In this document: piece after piece, positions 22,033 through 30,398 of the stretch
How the letters are laid out: each line of letters opens with the position of its first letter
How positions within the stretch are numbered: position 1 is the stretch's first letter
From: Brevibacillus brevis
Lineage (GTDB): Bacteria; Bacillota; Bacilli; Brevibacillales; Brevibacillaceae
NCBI RefSeq assembly: GCF_001039275.2
Contig: NZ_CP030117.1
Location: 3,596,001-3,660,000 of the forward strand
Direction: 5' to 3'
Length of the DNA stretch: 64,000 nucleotides
The notes under the pieces: generated by a model
Databases searched by the model: none
What the model saw: the letters and a program-made list of their open reading frames with translations, nothing else
Told to the model about the DNA's origin: nothing
Made by a program: the position numbers and the translations under genes

Positions 22033-24254
22033 TTCCGTACCCCCTCTACCTGGAAAATTGGCTCTGGTAGAGCTAATCGCGACGTTCCATTATGGGAAAA
22101 ACGAAGCAATACTGTTTGATTTGGCGTCAAAACTTGCTGGAGTTCATTATCGAGGACAAGTCTCGTCCCGCGCTCAACAGGTATCCATCTACCGCTCTTT
22201 TGGTGGAAGTATTCGATCCGGAAAGGCTTGAATGAGCTGTGATTCAGCGGAACCGTTATTCGCTTCATATTGATCGCCGCTTTATCGGTACGCAATTCAA
22301 ACGTAATACTGCCCTTCCCAAGCTGCCAAATGTACCCGGTGCTGTCGAAGTCTCCTGTCATTTCATACATATCGGCATCAAGCAGGCCATAAGGACAAGT
22401 CACTAGACCTTGTTCATTCGGCTGGAATTGAATAGGCTGCTGAATGACATTCCAGTAATGCGATTGGTGAGGCACTTGCATTGTCATCAGAGGAAGAGGC
22501 TCTGTTGTTGTGCCGATGATACTTACCTGATTCCCCTCTTCATAATCAACGACTCTTTCCTGCATTTCTTTGATTCGTTCTTCCAACGTCTGCAATTCGT
22601 TTGTTGTTTGTTGTTTTCTTGGCATAAACAAAGGTTCAAGCACACTGTCAATCTGCTTTTCCTCGCCCTTTTTCAATGGCCCAAGCGAAATTCGCTGATA
22701 ACCTATTTCAATATAAGTCTGATCATAGGCAAACTCCGTATTGTTTTTCACGTGCCCTTGCAGACGATTCTCATTGATTCGCAAGGAAGTTTCAAAAGCA
22801 CCCATATCATGCTTTACCCCGATACCAATCGCCTGTTTCGGTGTCAAATAGGGAAGATTGCGGAAAGAGAGAACCTCATCGCCAACCATTAATCCCTCTG
22901 GTCGATAATCATTTCTCCCCAATGTTAAGGGTAGTGCAACAATCGAAGGTTCAAGCTGAACATCGTATTCGTTTTGATCCACCCCCAAAAACGTTGCGGC
23001 TGAGCGAACATGCGCCAGAGACTCATCTAATATGTCGATCTTGGTTACGGCGTAGCTGGTACTCGTTTTCACGACAGCAGGCTTTCCAACCGCGAATATA
23101 GCGACGGTCAAGAAAATTCCTCCAACCGGGATGACTCCCCACGCCCATTCAGGTTTTCTGATTCTTTTCAGAACGAAGTATGTCACTGGTGCGAGTACAA
23201 TTGCATAGCCGCCCCATAACGCCACCATCCAGATCGGTGGAGGAGTCTGTACTTCAGGAATCTTCTTGCTCAAGTCAAGAAAAGGCCGGGTCATTTGATC
23301 CATATAAAGCTTTTCTTCAAAAATCTTCTTGGCACCATGCTGGATCATTGCATTTTGCCACAGCTGTGGATTGAATTGCCACGATGCCAACGGCTCTGCT
23401 GTCACATCATAGTTCACAAATAGCAGCAATCCTCTGCCGTACGATTTTGACACAAATAAGGGAAAGTCACGGTTGTATACACCGATTCTGCCATTTGGCG
23501 CGACTTTCGCAATGTCATACTCACTTAATGCTTCCTGTAGCTCTATATTACCAGCTTTTCCGGCTTCCACAGGGAGGATATCAGCAAACCGCTGGATCAT
23601 CCCATCTTGATTGGGACCTGCGGAAACAACCACGATCCCTCCTAGCTGAATCCACTCCTTGATTGCTGCCATCTGTTGATCATTAATCGTGGAACCACTA
23701 TTACCAGCCAGTGCTAACATGTCTATGTTTTCGTAAATCCACGATTGGTCAGGTAACATTTGTTCCGTGAGATTTTGAACGGACAAGGGGCGATTCATTT
23801 TGGATTGTGATTGATTGACGGCTAGGAAATGAAACGCATTGCCCTCTTCGCTGATTACCCCAATGGTGCGCCCGTCTGTTGGATAAGGGATACGCAGCTT
23901 TTCGCTTTTGATAACTTGACCGTTTTGCGTTACCTGGACGTACCAATCATCGAGCACGATTTGGGAAGGCATATCAAAGTACACGGTTGTACTCTTTCCT
24001 TGCTCGAGCTTTATTGGACGCCGAAGCGTTAATTCATTATTTTTTTTGACTTGTCGCTGCGATAACTCTACAGCCCCAGTGAAATCCTGTTCTTGGCTGG
24101 TTACCTTTACGTTTAATCTCATCCATGATTCATATTTGACAATACCACTTAAAGGTATCTCGAATTGTATGTCTACGTTGCTCTCTGCCATAGCTGGGCG
24201 TATCGAAAAGCTAAGCCATGTGATGACAAAGATTAACACCCATTTCCATCTCAT
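22026..24254 (-). CDS. Large exported membrane-anchored protein of the ECF/ABC operon
   Basis: 742 residues from the ATG at 24254 (GGAGG 7 nt upstream; the in-frame ATG at 24272 has no such site). A signal peptide is clear (RWKWVLIFVITWLSF...AMA|ES). The N-terminal 130 residues look like beta-sandwich. Next comes a GATase-1-like/DUF4350-like fold with IDMLALAGNSG and IKEWIQLGGIVVVSAGP, then two membrane segments near residues 345-395 (VALWGGYAIVLAPVTYFVL; VIPVGGIFLTVAIFAVG), then a long extracellular C-terminal part. This architecture recalls auxiliary proteins of Gld-type ABC transporters. It probably presents or senses something outside the membrane for the ABC pair. Exact function unknown. 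Confidence 0.85.
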   Translation of the reverse strand: MRWKWVLIFVITWLSFSIRPAMAESNVDIQFEIPLSGIVKYESWMRLNVKVTSQEQDFTGAVELSQRQVKKNNELTLRRPIKLEQGKSTTVYFDMPSQIVLDDWYVQVTQNGQVIKSEKLRIPYPTDGRTIGVISEEGNAFHFLAVNQSQSKMNRPLSVQNLTEQMLPDQSWIYENIDMLALAGNSGSTINDQQMAAIKEWIQLGGIVVVSAGPNQDGMIQRFADILPVEAGKAGNIELQEALSEYDIAKVAPNGRIGVYNRDFPLFVSKSYGRGLLLFVNYDVTAEPLASWQFNPQLWQNAMIQHGAKKIFEEKLYMDQMTRPFLDLSKKIPEVQTPPPIWMVALWGGYAIVLAPVTYFVLKRIRKPEWAWGVIPVGGIFLTVAIFAVGKPAVVKTSTSYAVTKIDILDESLAHVRSAATFLGVDQNEYDVQLEPSIVALPLTLGRNDYRPEGLMVGDEVLSFRNLPYLTPKQAIGIGVKHDMGAFETSLRINENRLQGHVKNNTEFAYDQTYIEIGYQRISLGPLKKGEEKQIDSVLEPLFMPRKQQTTNELQTLEERIKEMQERVVDYEEGNQVSIIGTTTEPLPLMTMQVPHQSHYWNVIQQPIQFQPNEQGLVTCPYGLLDADMYEMTGDFDSTGYIWQLGKGSITFELRTDKAAINMKRITVPLNHSSFKPFRIEYFHQKSGRWIPVERGTRLVLDNELQQVLTPNQTVLLRFSHNGTSRLALPEPIFQVEGVRKW

Positions 24255-24268
24255 GCTTGTTCCTCCGC

Positions 24269-25345
24269 TCATTTTCGTGACGCCAAAGAGATATCCAGTT
24301 GTTGCAACTGATCATGACGTGAGATAAGCAATAAGTGCTTACCTTTGTTTGCCCAGTTGCCTTTGATCAGCTCTTCAGATGACTGGTTTCGCAATGGTAG
24401 CTCGCGTGTCACAAAAGGCTCTTCACTCACGTTTACTTCCATCAGCGTTCCATTTGGGTGTGTATAGGTCAATCGCGTATCGGAGCTCCACGATGCCCAC
24501 TGTCCCACTGCAAGTGAGGTAACTTTCCCCGTCCGCATTTCCATCAGCTGTACTTCACCGGCTTTATTGAAGGCAAGCAAGCTTCCATCTGGTGACCATT
24601 CAGGCTGGGAGCCTTCTACAAGCTTCCATTCCTGGAACGATACTGTGCTGCTCACCCAAATTTCTTCGACGCCATTTTTAGAGCGGGTAAAGGCAAGCGA
24701 ATCATCATGTTCAGACCAGCTTGGTGAAGAGTATAATACCCCTTCTTCTTCCTTCAGCAATCGGCTGCTTCCCATGCTGTAAGTCGTTGGCATCTCCACA
24801 ATCCATATCCGCGATAATTTTTTATCCTGCTCGACGACAGCGATTTGCTTCCCAGAATGAGACCATGCTACCCCCGTATATTTTCCTTCGGTTGGCGGCA
24901 ACTTGATCGTGATTGGCTTTAATTCCTCATCGATCGGAATGGTTTTCAGCTCTGCATTGTTATGGATATAAGCTAGCTGAGTGGCTTTCTGGTCAATATC
25001 AACAAGCTCCACGGTTGCTTGTGCTGGCAGCTTAAGTACTTCATGCTCTCGAACGGCAAGAGAGGTATTGTTCCACCACACAAATCCGCCTATGGCAAGG
25101 ATTAGAGCAGCAGCAGCGATTCCGCTCCATACCAACCTCCCCCATTTTTTGGGTGCGGCACTTGGAGCTTTTGCCTGCTTGGCTTCAAGATCTCTCATTT
25201 TCTGGAGCAATTGTTTTTTGAGGTCTGATTTTAACTGATAGTTGACAGGAACCGATCCGCGCATCTGCTTCAAATGGGCTAAGAGCTGGGTTACAGTCTG
25301 ATCATCCGATTGATGATCCTGGGGGTGCTTCTCCTCTTCTCTCAT
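24269..25345 (-). CDS. Membrane-anchored beta-propeller protein, candidate anti-sigma factor
   Basis: 358 residues. A charged cytoplasmic N-terminus of about 70 residues precedes one membrane helix (GIAAAALILAIGGFVWW, about 75-92). The extracytoplasmic part carries about five TolB/WD40-like repeats, visible as AWSHSGKQIAVV, SWSEHDDSLAFTR, EWSPDGSLLAFN, SWSSDTRLTYTH and NWANKGKHLLLI. No HxxxCxxC zinc-finger anti-sigma motif is present, so the anti-sigma role is inferred from topology and from position directly after the sigma gene, which it overlaps by 4 nt (ATGA). The propeller is a plausible sensor of an envelope signal. Confidence 0.8.
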   Translation of the reverse strand: MREEEKHPQDHQSDDQTVTQLLAHLKQMRGSVPVNYQLKSDLKKQLLQKMRDLEAKQAKAPSAAPKKWGRLVWSGIAAAALILAIGGFVWWNNTSLAVREHEVLKLPAQATVELVDIDQKATQLAYIHNNAELKTIPIDEELKPITIKLPPTEGKYTGVAWSHSGKQIAVVEQDKKLSRIWIVEMPTTYSMGSSRLLKEEEGVLYSSPSWSEHDDSLAFTRSKNGVEEIWVSSTVSFQEWKLVEGSQPEWSPDGSLLAFNKAGEVQLMEMRTGKVTSLAVGQWASWSSDTRLTYTHPNGTLMEVNVSEEPFVTRELPLRNQSSEELIKGNWANKGKHLLLISRHDQLQQLDISLASRK

Positions 25346-25896
25346 TCGGAGTCCCCCCTCTCATACATCTTCTGAAGTTTTTGTAATCCGCGATATGAAA
25401 TCATTTTGATACTCGATTCTGTTTTGCCAAGCACCTCAGCTACCTGACTGATTTTGAGGTCAGCAAAATAGCGGAGCATCAACACGTCTCGTTGATCCTG
25501 AGATAACAAGTCCAGTCGATCACGAAGCTGACGAATCTCTTCATTCGTCAGCGCCTGCCGTTCTGGCTGCCATGTGTCGTCCGGTTCTGCTCCTAGAAAA
25601 TCTTCCTGGTCGACCGGTAACTCCCTGTTTTTCCGCATAAAATCCACATATGTATTGTGAGCAATACGAAAAATCCATGATGCGAAAGGACTCGTTCTGC
25701 TATATTGCTCGAATTTTTCTAGCGCTTTTAAAAAGACCACGGTGGTCAAATCATCGGCATCCCACGTACTCTGAACCCGGCATCGTAAATACCGGTTGAC
25801 GCGATCAAAATATTCGTCATACAGTTCCGTAAATGGACGAGATTCATAATAATCTCCGGATGATGGCCCCGACGGTTGCTTCATAGCCATTCCCAT
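25342..25896 (-). CDS. ECF-type RNA polymerase sigma factor
   Basis: 184 residues, typical ECF length. Region 2 reads FTELYDEYFDRVNRYLRCRV...DADDLTTVVFLKALEKFEQY with ASWIFRIAHNTYVDFMRKNRE. Region 4 reads LLSQDQRDVLMLRYFADLKISQVAEVLGKTESSIKMISYRGLQKLQ, cited here as separate motifs LSQDQRDVLMLRY and AEVLGKTESSIKM. It is first in a five-gene overlapping operon. An ECF-like promoter (TGAAAC, 17 nt, CGTA) lies about 90 nt upstream, which suggests autoregulation. Initiation at MGMAMKQ or at the internal Met (residue 5) cannot be separated with certainty. Confidence 0.93.
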   Translation of the reverse strand: MGMAMKQPSGPSSGDYYESRPFTELYDEYFDRVNRYLRCRVQSTWDADDLTTVVFLKALEKFEQYSRTSPFASWIFRIAHNTYVDFMRKNRELPVDQEDFLGAEPDDTWQPERQALTNEEIRQLRDRLDLLSQDQRDVLMLRYFADLKISQVAEVLGKTESSIKMISYRGLQKLQKMYERGDSE

Positions 25897-25984
25897 TTGC
25901 GTTTTCCTCGGTTTCTTCCAGACTGAAGCATGTTCTCAGAATGGGCTTTCCCCACTGCATCCTGAGACTACTCTAACTAAGTAT

Positions 25985-26011
25985 TACGTATTTCTTAGGT
26001 AGAAAGTTTCA
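25985..26011 (-). promoter_or_regulatory. ECF-type promoter of the sigma/anti-sigma/ABC operon
   Basis: Minus strand: TGAAAC at 26006-26011, 17-nt spacer, CGTA at 25985-25988. This matches the known ECF (sigma-W-like) consensus TGAAAC-N16/17-CGTA. It lies between the gamma-synthase stop and the sigma gene, where an autoregulated ECF promoter would be expected. Confidence 0.7.
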
Positions 26012-26033
26012 TGATGTGGCAAAGTTTTTTGAA

Positions 26034-27191
26034 TTATTTACCTAATGCAGCATCTAATGCTAACTGAATGTCGGAAACAGCCTCGATTCCGACCGATAAC
26101 CGTACCAGGCCCATCGTAATTCCCGTTTCCTTGCGCTGCTCTTCAGAAAAAGCACGGTGGGACGTCGTAACAGGATGAGAAACACTCGTCTCCACACCAG
26201 CAAGAGACGGAGCCAGCTTGATCCAGTCAAGTGCCCGGTAAAAGTCGTAGATCTTCGTCTCGTCTGTGAGAACAAAGGATACCATTGCTCCCTGCTTTTG
26301 CCGTGAAAAAAAGAAAGTATCCGTAGGACTTGGGTAATACACTTGCCCAACTGCTGGATGCTCACGAAGAAACGCAGCAATCTGGCTAGCATTATCGCAT
26401 TGACGCTCCATTCTCACTGCCAATGTTTTCAAACCACGCGATGTCAACCAGGCCTCAAAGGGACTGAGCGATGCACCGTAGTTGGCTACGATCTCTGTGG
26501 CACGCTTGATTGTCGCCTGTGCTCCAACCAGAGCACCTGACGTCACATCGCTATGTCCACCTATGTATTTCGTTCCACTATGTACCACGAGATCTGCTCC
26601 GAATGAAATGGGTTGTACCAAATACGGGGTCGCAAACGTATTATCCACCATGACGGTTAAGCCAAGACTTTTTGCTTCCTTGATCCAGTAAGGCAGATCG
26701 ACAACAGTCAATAGCGGATTGGTGATAGTCTCCAAGAAAAACAGCCGCGTAGTTGGGCGAACATGATCAGCAAGCTTTGTCTTTTGGCCAAGCTGGATGC
26801 ATGTAAGCTCGATTCCAAATCGCGACAGCTCCTTGTGCAGTAGAGCGTAGGTACCGCCATAAATTTCATGGGAAGCCAGCACGTGATCTCCAGGAGAAAG
26901 AACGGCAAGTAAACCCGCCATGATCGCTCCCATACCGGAGGCAGCACTGACACCTGCTTCTGCACCTTCTAAAGCAGCGATTGCACGAGCCAACTCCGCT
27001 TGGTTGGGATTGCCATTTCGGGTGTACAAGTAGTCTCCTTCGCCGACGTAGTACTGTTCTACTTCTTCCAAGCCTTCGAAGGCAAAAACAGAGGTTTGAT
27101 AAATCGGTGTAGTTTTGCTTTTTACTCCCCGCAAAGGGTCATGTCCGATATGTACCGTTTTGGTCTCAAATCGCTCTGCCACATTGATCAC
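26034..27191 (-). CDS. Cystathionine gamma-synthase / O-acetylhomoserine (thiol)-lyase family PLP enzyme
   Basis: 385 residues, full length for the Cys/Met-metabolism PLP family. Visible motifs: NPNQAELARAIAALEGAE, the PLP-stacking SHEIYGGTY, VDNTFATPYLVQP, and the Schiff-base lysine in VVHSGTKYIGGHSDV. The C-terminus VRLSVGIE is also conserved. It acts in the cytosol on homoserine esters, cystathionine or methionine; synthase versus lyase cannot be decided from sequence by eye. No S-box or T-box is seen in its short upstream region. Confidence 0.9.
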   Translation of the reverse strand: MINVAERFETKTVHIGHDPLRGVKSKTTPIYQTSVFAFEGLEEVEQYYVGEGDYLYTRNGNPNQAELARAIAALEGAEAGVSAASGMGAIMAGLLAVLSPGDHVLASHEIYGGTYALLHKELSRFGIELTCIQLGQKTKLADHVRPTTRLFFLETITNPLLTVVDLPYWIKEAKSLGLTVMVDNTFATPYLVQPISFGADLVVHSGTKYIGGHSDVTSGALVGAQATIKRATEIVANYGASLSPFEAWLTSRGLKTLAVRMERQCDNASQIAAFLREHPAVGQVYYPSPTDTFFFSRQKQGAMVSFVLTDETKIYDFYRALDWIKLAPSLAGVETSVSHPVTTSHRAFSEEQRKETGITMGLVRLSVGIEAVSDIQLALDAALGK

Positions 27192-27264
27192 CCTTTTCTC
27201 CCAATCATACCATGCGAGATTGGAAAGGAAACTAGCGGATTGGCAAAAGCTCGACTATTTGTGT

Positions 27265-27270
27265 TATAAT
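27265..27270 (+). promoter_or_regulatory. Extended -10 element of the cyclophilin gene
   Basis: A perfect TATAAT preceded by TGT (TGnTATAAT), about 50 nt before the start codon. The best -35 match, TTGGCA at 27240-27245, has a 19-nt spacer, so the extended -10 probably does most of the work. Confidence 0.6.
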
Positions 27271-27317
27271 TCGAAACCGAACCACCCAACAGTATGAAAC
27301 AAAGGAAGGTGCATAAG

Positions 27318-28013
27318 ATGAGAAAGATGATGACAACTCTGTTCACATGTCTGACGGCAATCGCCTTGGTTACGGGTTGTTCCACAGGAAGCAATGAAGC
27401 CGCTCCTAATCAGCCGACTACGCCAGCAGAGAAACCAGCATCCAAGGAGCCAGCTAACCCACCGGGCCCAACCGGAGAGAAGAAATACGAGAAGGCTCCG
27501 GCAATGCAGATTGACAAAGCAAAGGACTATCAAGCAAAAATCACTACTTCCATGGGTGACATTACGATCGATCTGTTCGAAAAGGATGCGCCAATTGCTG
27601 TCAATAACTTTGTTTTCCTCGCAAAGGACAAGTTCTATGACGGCATCACGTTCCACCGCGTCATCAAAGATTTCATGATTCAAACAGGCGATCCATTGGG
27701 TAGTGGCATGGGTGGCCCTGGTTACACGTTTGAAGACGAATTGAAAACTGGTCATAAATACGAAGCAGGCGTGGTTGCCATGGCGAATTCCGGTAAAAAC
27801 ACAAATGGTAGCCAATTCTTCATTGGTTCCGGACCTGACGTGACAGGATTGGACAACTCTCCGAATTACACGATTTTCGGAAAAGTTACGGGTGGCATGG
27901 ATGTCGTTCAAAAAATTGCCGGAACAAAAGTAAAGAAAAACCCACAAACGGGTGAACCAAGTGTTCCTGAGCAAACGATTACCATTAAATCCATTACGAT
28001 TACAGAAAAATAA
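27318..28013 (+). CDS. Lipoprotein cyclophilin-type peptidyl-prolyl cis-trans isomerase
   Basis: 231 residues from the ATG at 27318 (AAGGAAGGTG 7 nt upstream; the in-frame ATG at 27294 would place that site inside the gene). A lipoprotein signal ends in LVTG|C. A Pro/Thr/Glu-rich linker of about 45 residues follows, then a complete cyclophilin domain: TITIDLFEKDAPIAVNNF, the catalytic FHRVIKDFMIQTGD, GSQFFIG and the YTIFGKVTGGMDVV close. It should act on the outer face of the membrane, assisting folding of exported proteins. Single gene with its own terminator. Confidence 0.93.
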   Translation: MRKMMTTLFTCLTAIALVTGCSTGSNEAAPNQPTTPAEKPASKEPANPPGPTGEKKYEKAPAMQIDKAKDYQAKITTSMGDITIDLFEKDAPIAVNNFVFLAKDKFYDGITFHRVIKDFMIQTGDPLGSGMGGPGYTFEDELKTGHKYEAGVVAMANSGKNTNGSQFFIGSGPDVTGLDNSPNYTIFGKVTGGMDVVQKIAGTKVKKNPQTGEPSVPEQTITIKSITITEK

Positions 28014-28039
28014 GAGCAGCCTCAAACTGCACACGAAAG

Positions 28040-28068
28040 CCACTTTCTCAACGGGAAAGTGGTTTTTT
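28040..28068 (+). terminator. Intrinsic terminator after the cyclophilin gene
   Basis: An 8-bp stem CCACTTTC / GAAAGTGG with a TTTTTT tail. Confidence 0.85.
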
Positions 28069-28240
28069 TATAGAAGGAGTATCCGTTCATGAAAACACTT
28101 TCATAAATTTCTCGATTTTGTAAATAGTTCTATGGAACCAATTCCCTCTTGAACCATCCCCATAAGATCGCTAGACTTGCAAAAGACCTGATTCGCTTCC
28201 GCAATCAAAACGCAAAAAGCGAAAAGGAGTGGTTCACACC

Positions 28241-28864
28241 ATGTTGACACGAGAAGCGCCAACGCGCTTTTTCTTCTTTTTGAACAGTATTGGCTTGATG
28301 CTGTTATGTTTATTTGTCACACCGACAAGTGCAATGGCACCACAGCCAGTACAAATCCTACCTGTTCTCGGTAGTGCACAGGCGCCATCGGAACAAGTTT
28401 CGAAGAAGGAAAAGAAAACAACCACATCTGCTACAGCAACAAAACGCGAGTCTGTGCAGGTTAGTCGTGATAGTCGCCCAAAAGTGGTTCGCAATGGAAA
28501 AGTGAAGGTTTCGGAAAGGGATATGGAACTGCTCGCCCGGTTAGTGTATGCGGAAGGCCGGGGAGAACCGTATGAAGGACAGGTAGCGATTGCTGCCGTT
28601 GTATTGAATCGGGTTGCTTCAGATGAATTTCCAAATACGGTACGGGAGGTTATTTATGCTCCCAATGCGTTTTCGCCTGTCCATGACGGCAATTTGACAC
28701 ATAAATCAAATGAAAGCACGAGAAAAGCGGTCCAGGACGCGCTGAACGGGAAGGATCCGAGCAATGGTTCCTTGTACTTCTTCAATCCGGATACGGCTAC
28801 ATCGAAATGGATTTGGTCACGCCCTGTAACGGTAGAAATCGGTAACCATCGTTTTGCTCGTTAA
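28241..28864 (+). CDS. SleB/CwlJ-type cell-wall hydrolase, spore cortex-lytic family
   Basis: 207 residues from the ATG at 28241 (AAAAGGAG upstream). An N-terminal hydrophobic segment (FFLNSIGLMLLCLFVTPTSAMA) is a signal peptide or anchor, followed by a Lys/Thr/Ser-rich linker. The C-terminal 120 residues form the Hydrolase_2 (SleB/CwlJ) domain: the catalytic-glutamate region LLARLVYAEGRGEPYEGQVA, AVVLNRV, FSPVHDG and the closing IGNHRFAR. No peptidoglycan-binding repeats precede it, unlike SleB. It probably cleaves cortex or vegetative peptidoglycan as a lytic transglycosylase. Confidence 0.9.
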   Translation: MLTREAPTRFFFFLNSIGLMLLCLFVTPTSAMAPQPVQILPVLGSAQAPSEQVSKKEKKTTTSATATKRESVQVSRDSRPKVVRNGKVKVSERDMELLARLVYAEGRGEPYEGQVAIAAVVLNRVASDEFPNTVREVIYAPNAFSPVHDGNLTHKSNESTRKAVQDALNGKDPSNGSLYFFNPDTATSKWIWSRPVTVEIGNHRFAR

Positions 28865-29123
28865 CAAGTTACTTACAGATAAAAGATTTAATAATGCTTT
28901 ATTTTTATTTAATTGATACTTTACTTTTACTTGCTATGTTGTAGGTGTAAGCACTTTTTCAACGCATTGAGAAAAAGTTCGATTATCTTCTTTGGATGAC
29001 TTTTTAACGTAAGCATGTTTAGATCGATCATTCAATCTGAGTATGCCTACGCTAATAGCTTTGATTGATTGACTGTTTTGGGTGAGAGCAAACCAGTCAT
29101 AGAACAATCAGTCGTTCTTTTTC
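28865..29123. other. Intergenic region with a weak hairpin
   Basis: AT-rich. A near-perfect hairpin lies at 29070-29099 (TGACTGTTTTG / CAAACCAGTCA, one mismatch), followed by a short 5-bp hairpin GAAC/GTTC with TTTTT at about 29101-29122. Together they may end the upstream hydrolase transcript. No gene seen. Confidence 0.4.
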
Positions 29124-29939
29124 TCAATCGCCCCCAATAATTAGGCATTCCCAACTGGGAATGCCCCTTTTTTTATCAAACCCGTATATAGACATGCCGC
29201 CATCAACCGAAATGGTTTGGCCCGATATGTATGAAGCTGCATCAGAGGACAAGAAAATCGCTGGTCCTACCAAGTCCTCGACATCCCCGATTCGGCCACT
29301 CGGGGTTCGCTGCAACACCTCTTGGACGAACGCTTCGTCGCTAAGCAAGCTCTCTGTCAGTGGCGTACGAAAATACCACGGTGCGATCGCATTTACGTTG
29401 ACGCCAAACTTGCTCCATTCTAATGCCAGCACCCTTGTCATCTGGATGAGCCCCGCTTTGCTGGCACCATACGCGACACCCGTACGAAGCGCTACTACAC
29501 CCGCGACCGAAGCGATATTGACGATTCTGCCATAGCGCTGCTCGCACATGTATTTGCCAGCAGCTTGACTCATGAAAAATGCTGCTTTCAAATTCAAATC
29601 CACTACTCTGTCCCACTCTTCTTCCGTTACCTCATGAGCTTTTTTGCGGATATTCATACCTGCATTGTTGATCAGGATATGAACACCCCCTAATCCTTCG
29701 ACAGCTTGCTTCACAATACGTTCCGCTGCATCAGACACAGTCAAGTCAGCCTCGACGGGGAAAGCCACTCCGCCTTTTGCTTCAATCTCCGATACCACTT
29801 CTTGCAAATCAGAAGCTGTTCGCGAGACTACCGCAACCTTGGCACCCGCTTCTGCGATTCCCAACGCCAGTGCCTTCCCAATCCCTCTTCCAGCACCTGT
29901 TATAATTGCTTTCTTTCCATGCAAATCAAAACGTGTCAT
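29124..29939 (-). CDS. Short-chain dehydrogenase/reductase (SDR), glucose dehydrogenase/FabG-like
   Basis: 271 residues. The classical SDR pattern is complete: cofactor loop TGAGRGIGKALA, NNAG at about residue 90, catalytic Ser in VNIASVAG, the YGASKAG tyrosine/lysine pair, and the C-terminal ISGQTISVDGG. An arginine in VVSRTASDL after beta-2 suggests a preference for NADP(H). The C-terminal extension after VDGG (about 20 residues ending IIGGD) is slightly longer than in FabG. Cytosolic; alcohol or keto substrate unknown. Monocistronic. Confidence 0.9.
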   Translation of the reverse strand: MTRFDLHGKKAIITGAGRGIGKALALGIAEAGAKVAVVSRTASDLQEVVSEIEAKGGVAFPVEADLTVSDAAERIVKQAVEGLGGVHILINNAGMNIRKKAHEVTEEEWDRVVDLNLKAAFFMSQAAGKYMCEQRYGRIVNIASVAGVVALRTGVAYGASKAGLIQMTRVLALEWSKFGVNVNAIAPWYFRTPLTESLLSDEAFVQEVLQRTPSGRIGDVEDLVGPAIFLSSDAASYISGQTISVDGGMSIYGFDKKRGIPSWECLIIGGD

Positions 29940-30040
29940 TTTCGAAACGACTCCCCTTTCGTTCCCTTAGGGATTCTGCATCCATCGCCTTTTCCCTTGT
30001 CTTTTGCTACAATATACCTGTATGGAAAGGGGGCAGTCCG

Positions 30041-30352
30041 TTGCGTTTGTACAGTCAAATGACACTCGCCGAGCTGCAGGAGGAAATGGAGCGCCTGCAC
30101 GTCGAAGCGAAAGAAAAAAAGAAGCTTGGTGATCACTCACAGCTTGCGATCATTACACAAAAGTACTTCATGGCGAAATCGTACTATTTAGGAACGGGTG
30201 AGTTCCGAATCGGCAGCAAATACAGCGTGCCAGACTACGATCAGCCGTTTACAATTGATTATTTCAACGGCGTCTTTGCTTGGGGACGTTTCCCTGATTC
30301 GGACGAACAAACAGGTTTTCCAGTAGGAATGCTGGAACTGTGGTTTGATTAA
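30041..30352 (+). CDS. yfhH: YfhH family protein (DUF1811)
   Basis: 103 residues from a TTG at 30041 with AAAGGGGG upstream; the open frame extends to 29906 but lacks any start with a ribosome site. The order RLYSQMT.AEL, a helical region, ITQKYFMAKSYYL, and IDYFNGVFAWGRF then matches Bacillus subtilis YfhH closely. A small soluble protein with an SH3-like C-terminal half; function unknown. A possible -10 (TACAAT, 30008-30013) lies upstream. Confidence 0.88.
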   Translation: MRLYSQMTLAELQEEMERLHVEAKEKKKLGDHSQLAIITQKYFMAKSYYLGTGEFRIGSKYSVPDYDQPFTIDYFNGVFAWGRFPDSDEQTGFPVGMLELWFD

Positions 30353-30367
30353 TGTAAGGAGCTTGTT

Positions 30368-30396
30368 AGACCTCAATTCAATGAGGTCTATTTTTT
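30368..30396. terminator. Bidirectional terminator between yfhH and the RCC1-like gene
   Basis: An 8-bp perfect repeat AGACCTCA / TGAGGTCT with a T-rich tail on the plus side and converging transcription from both sides. Confidence 0.8.
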
Positions 30397-30398
30397 TA

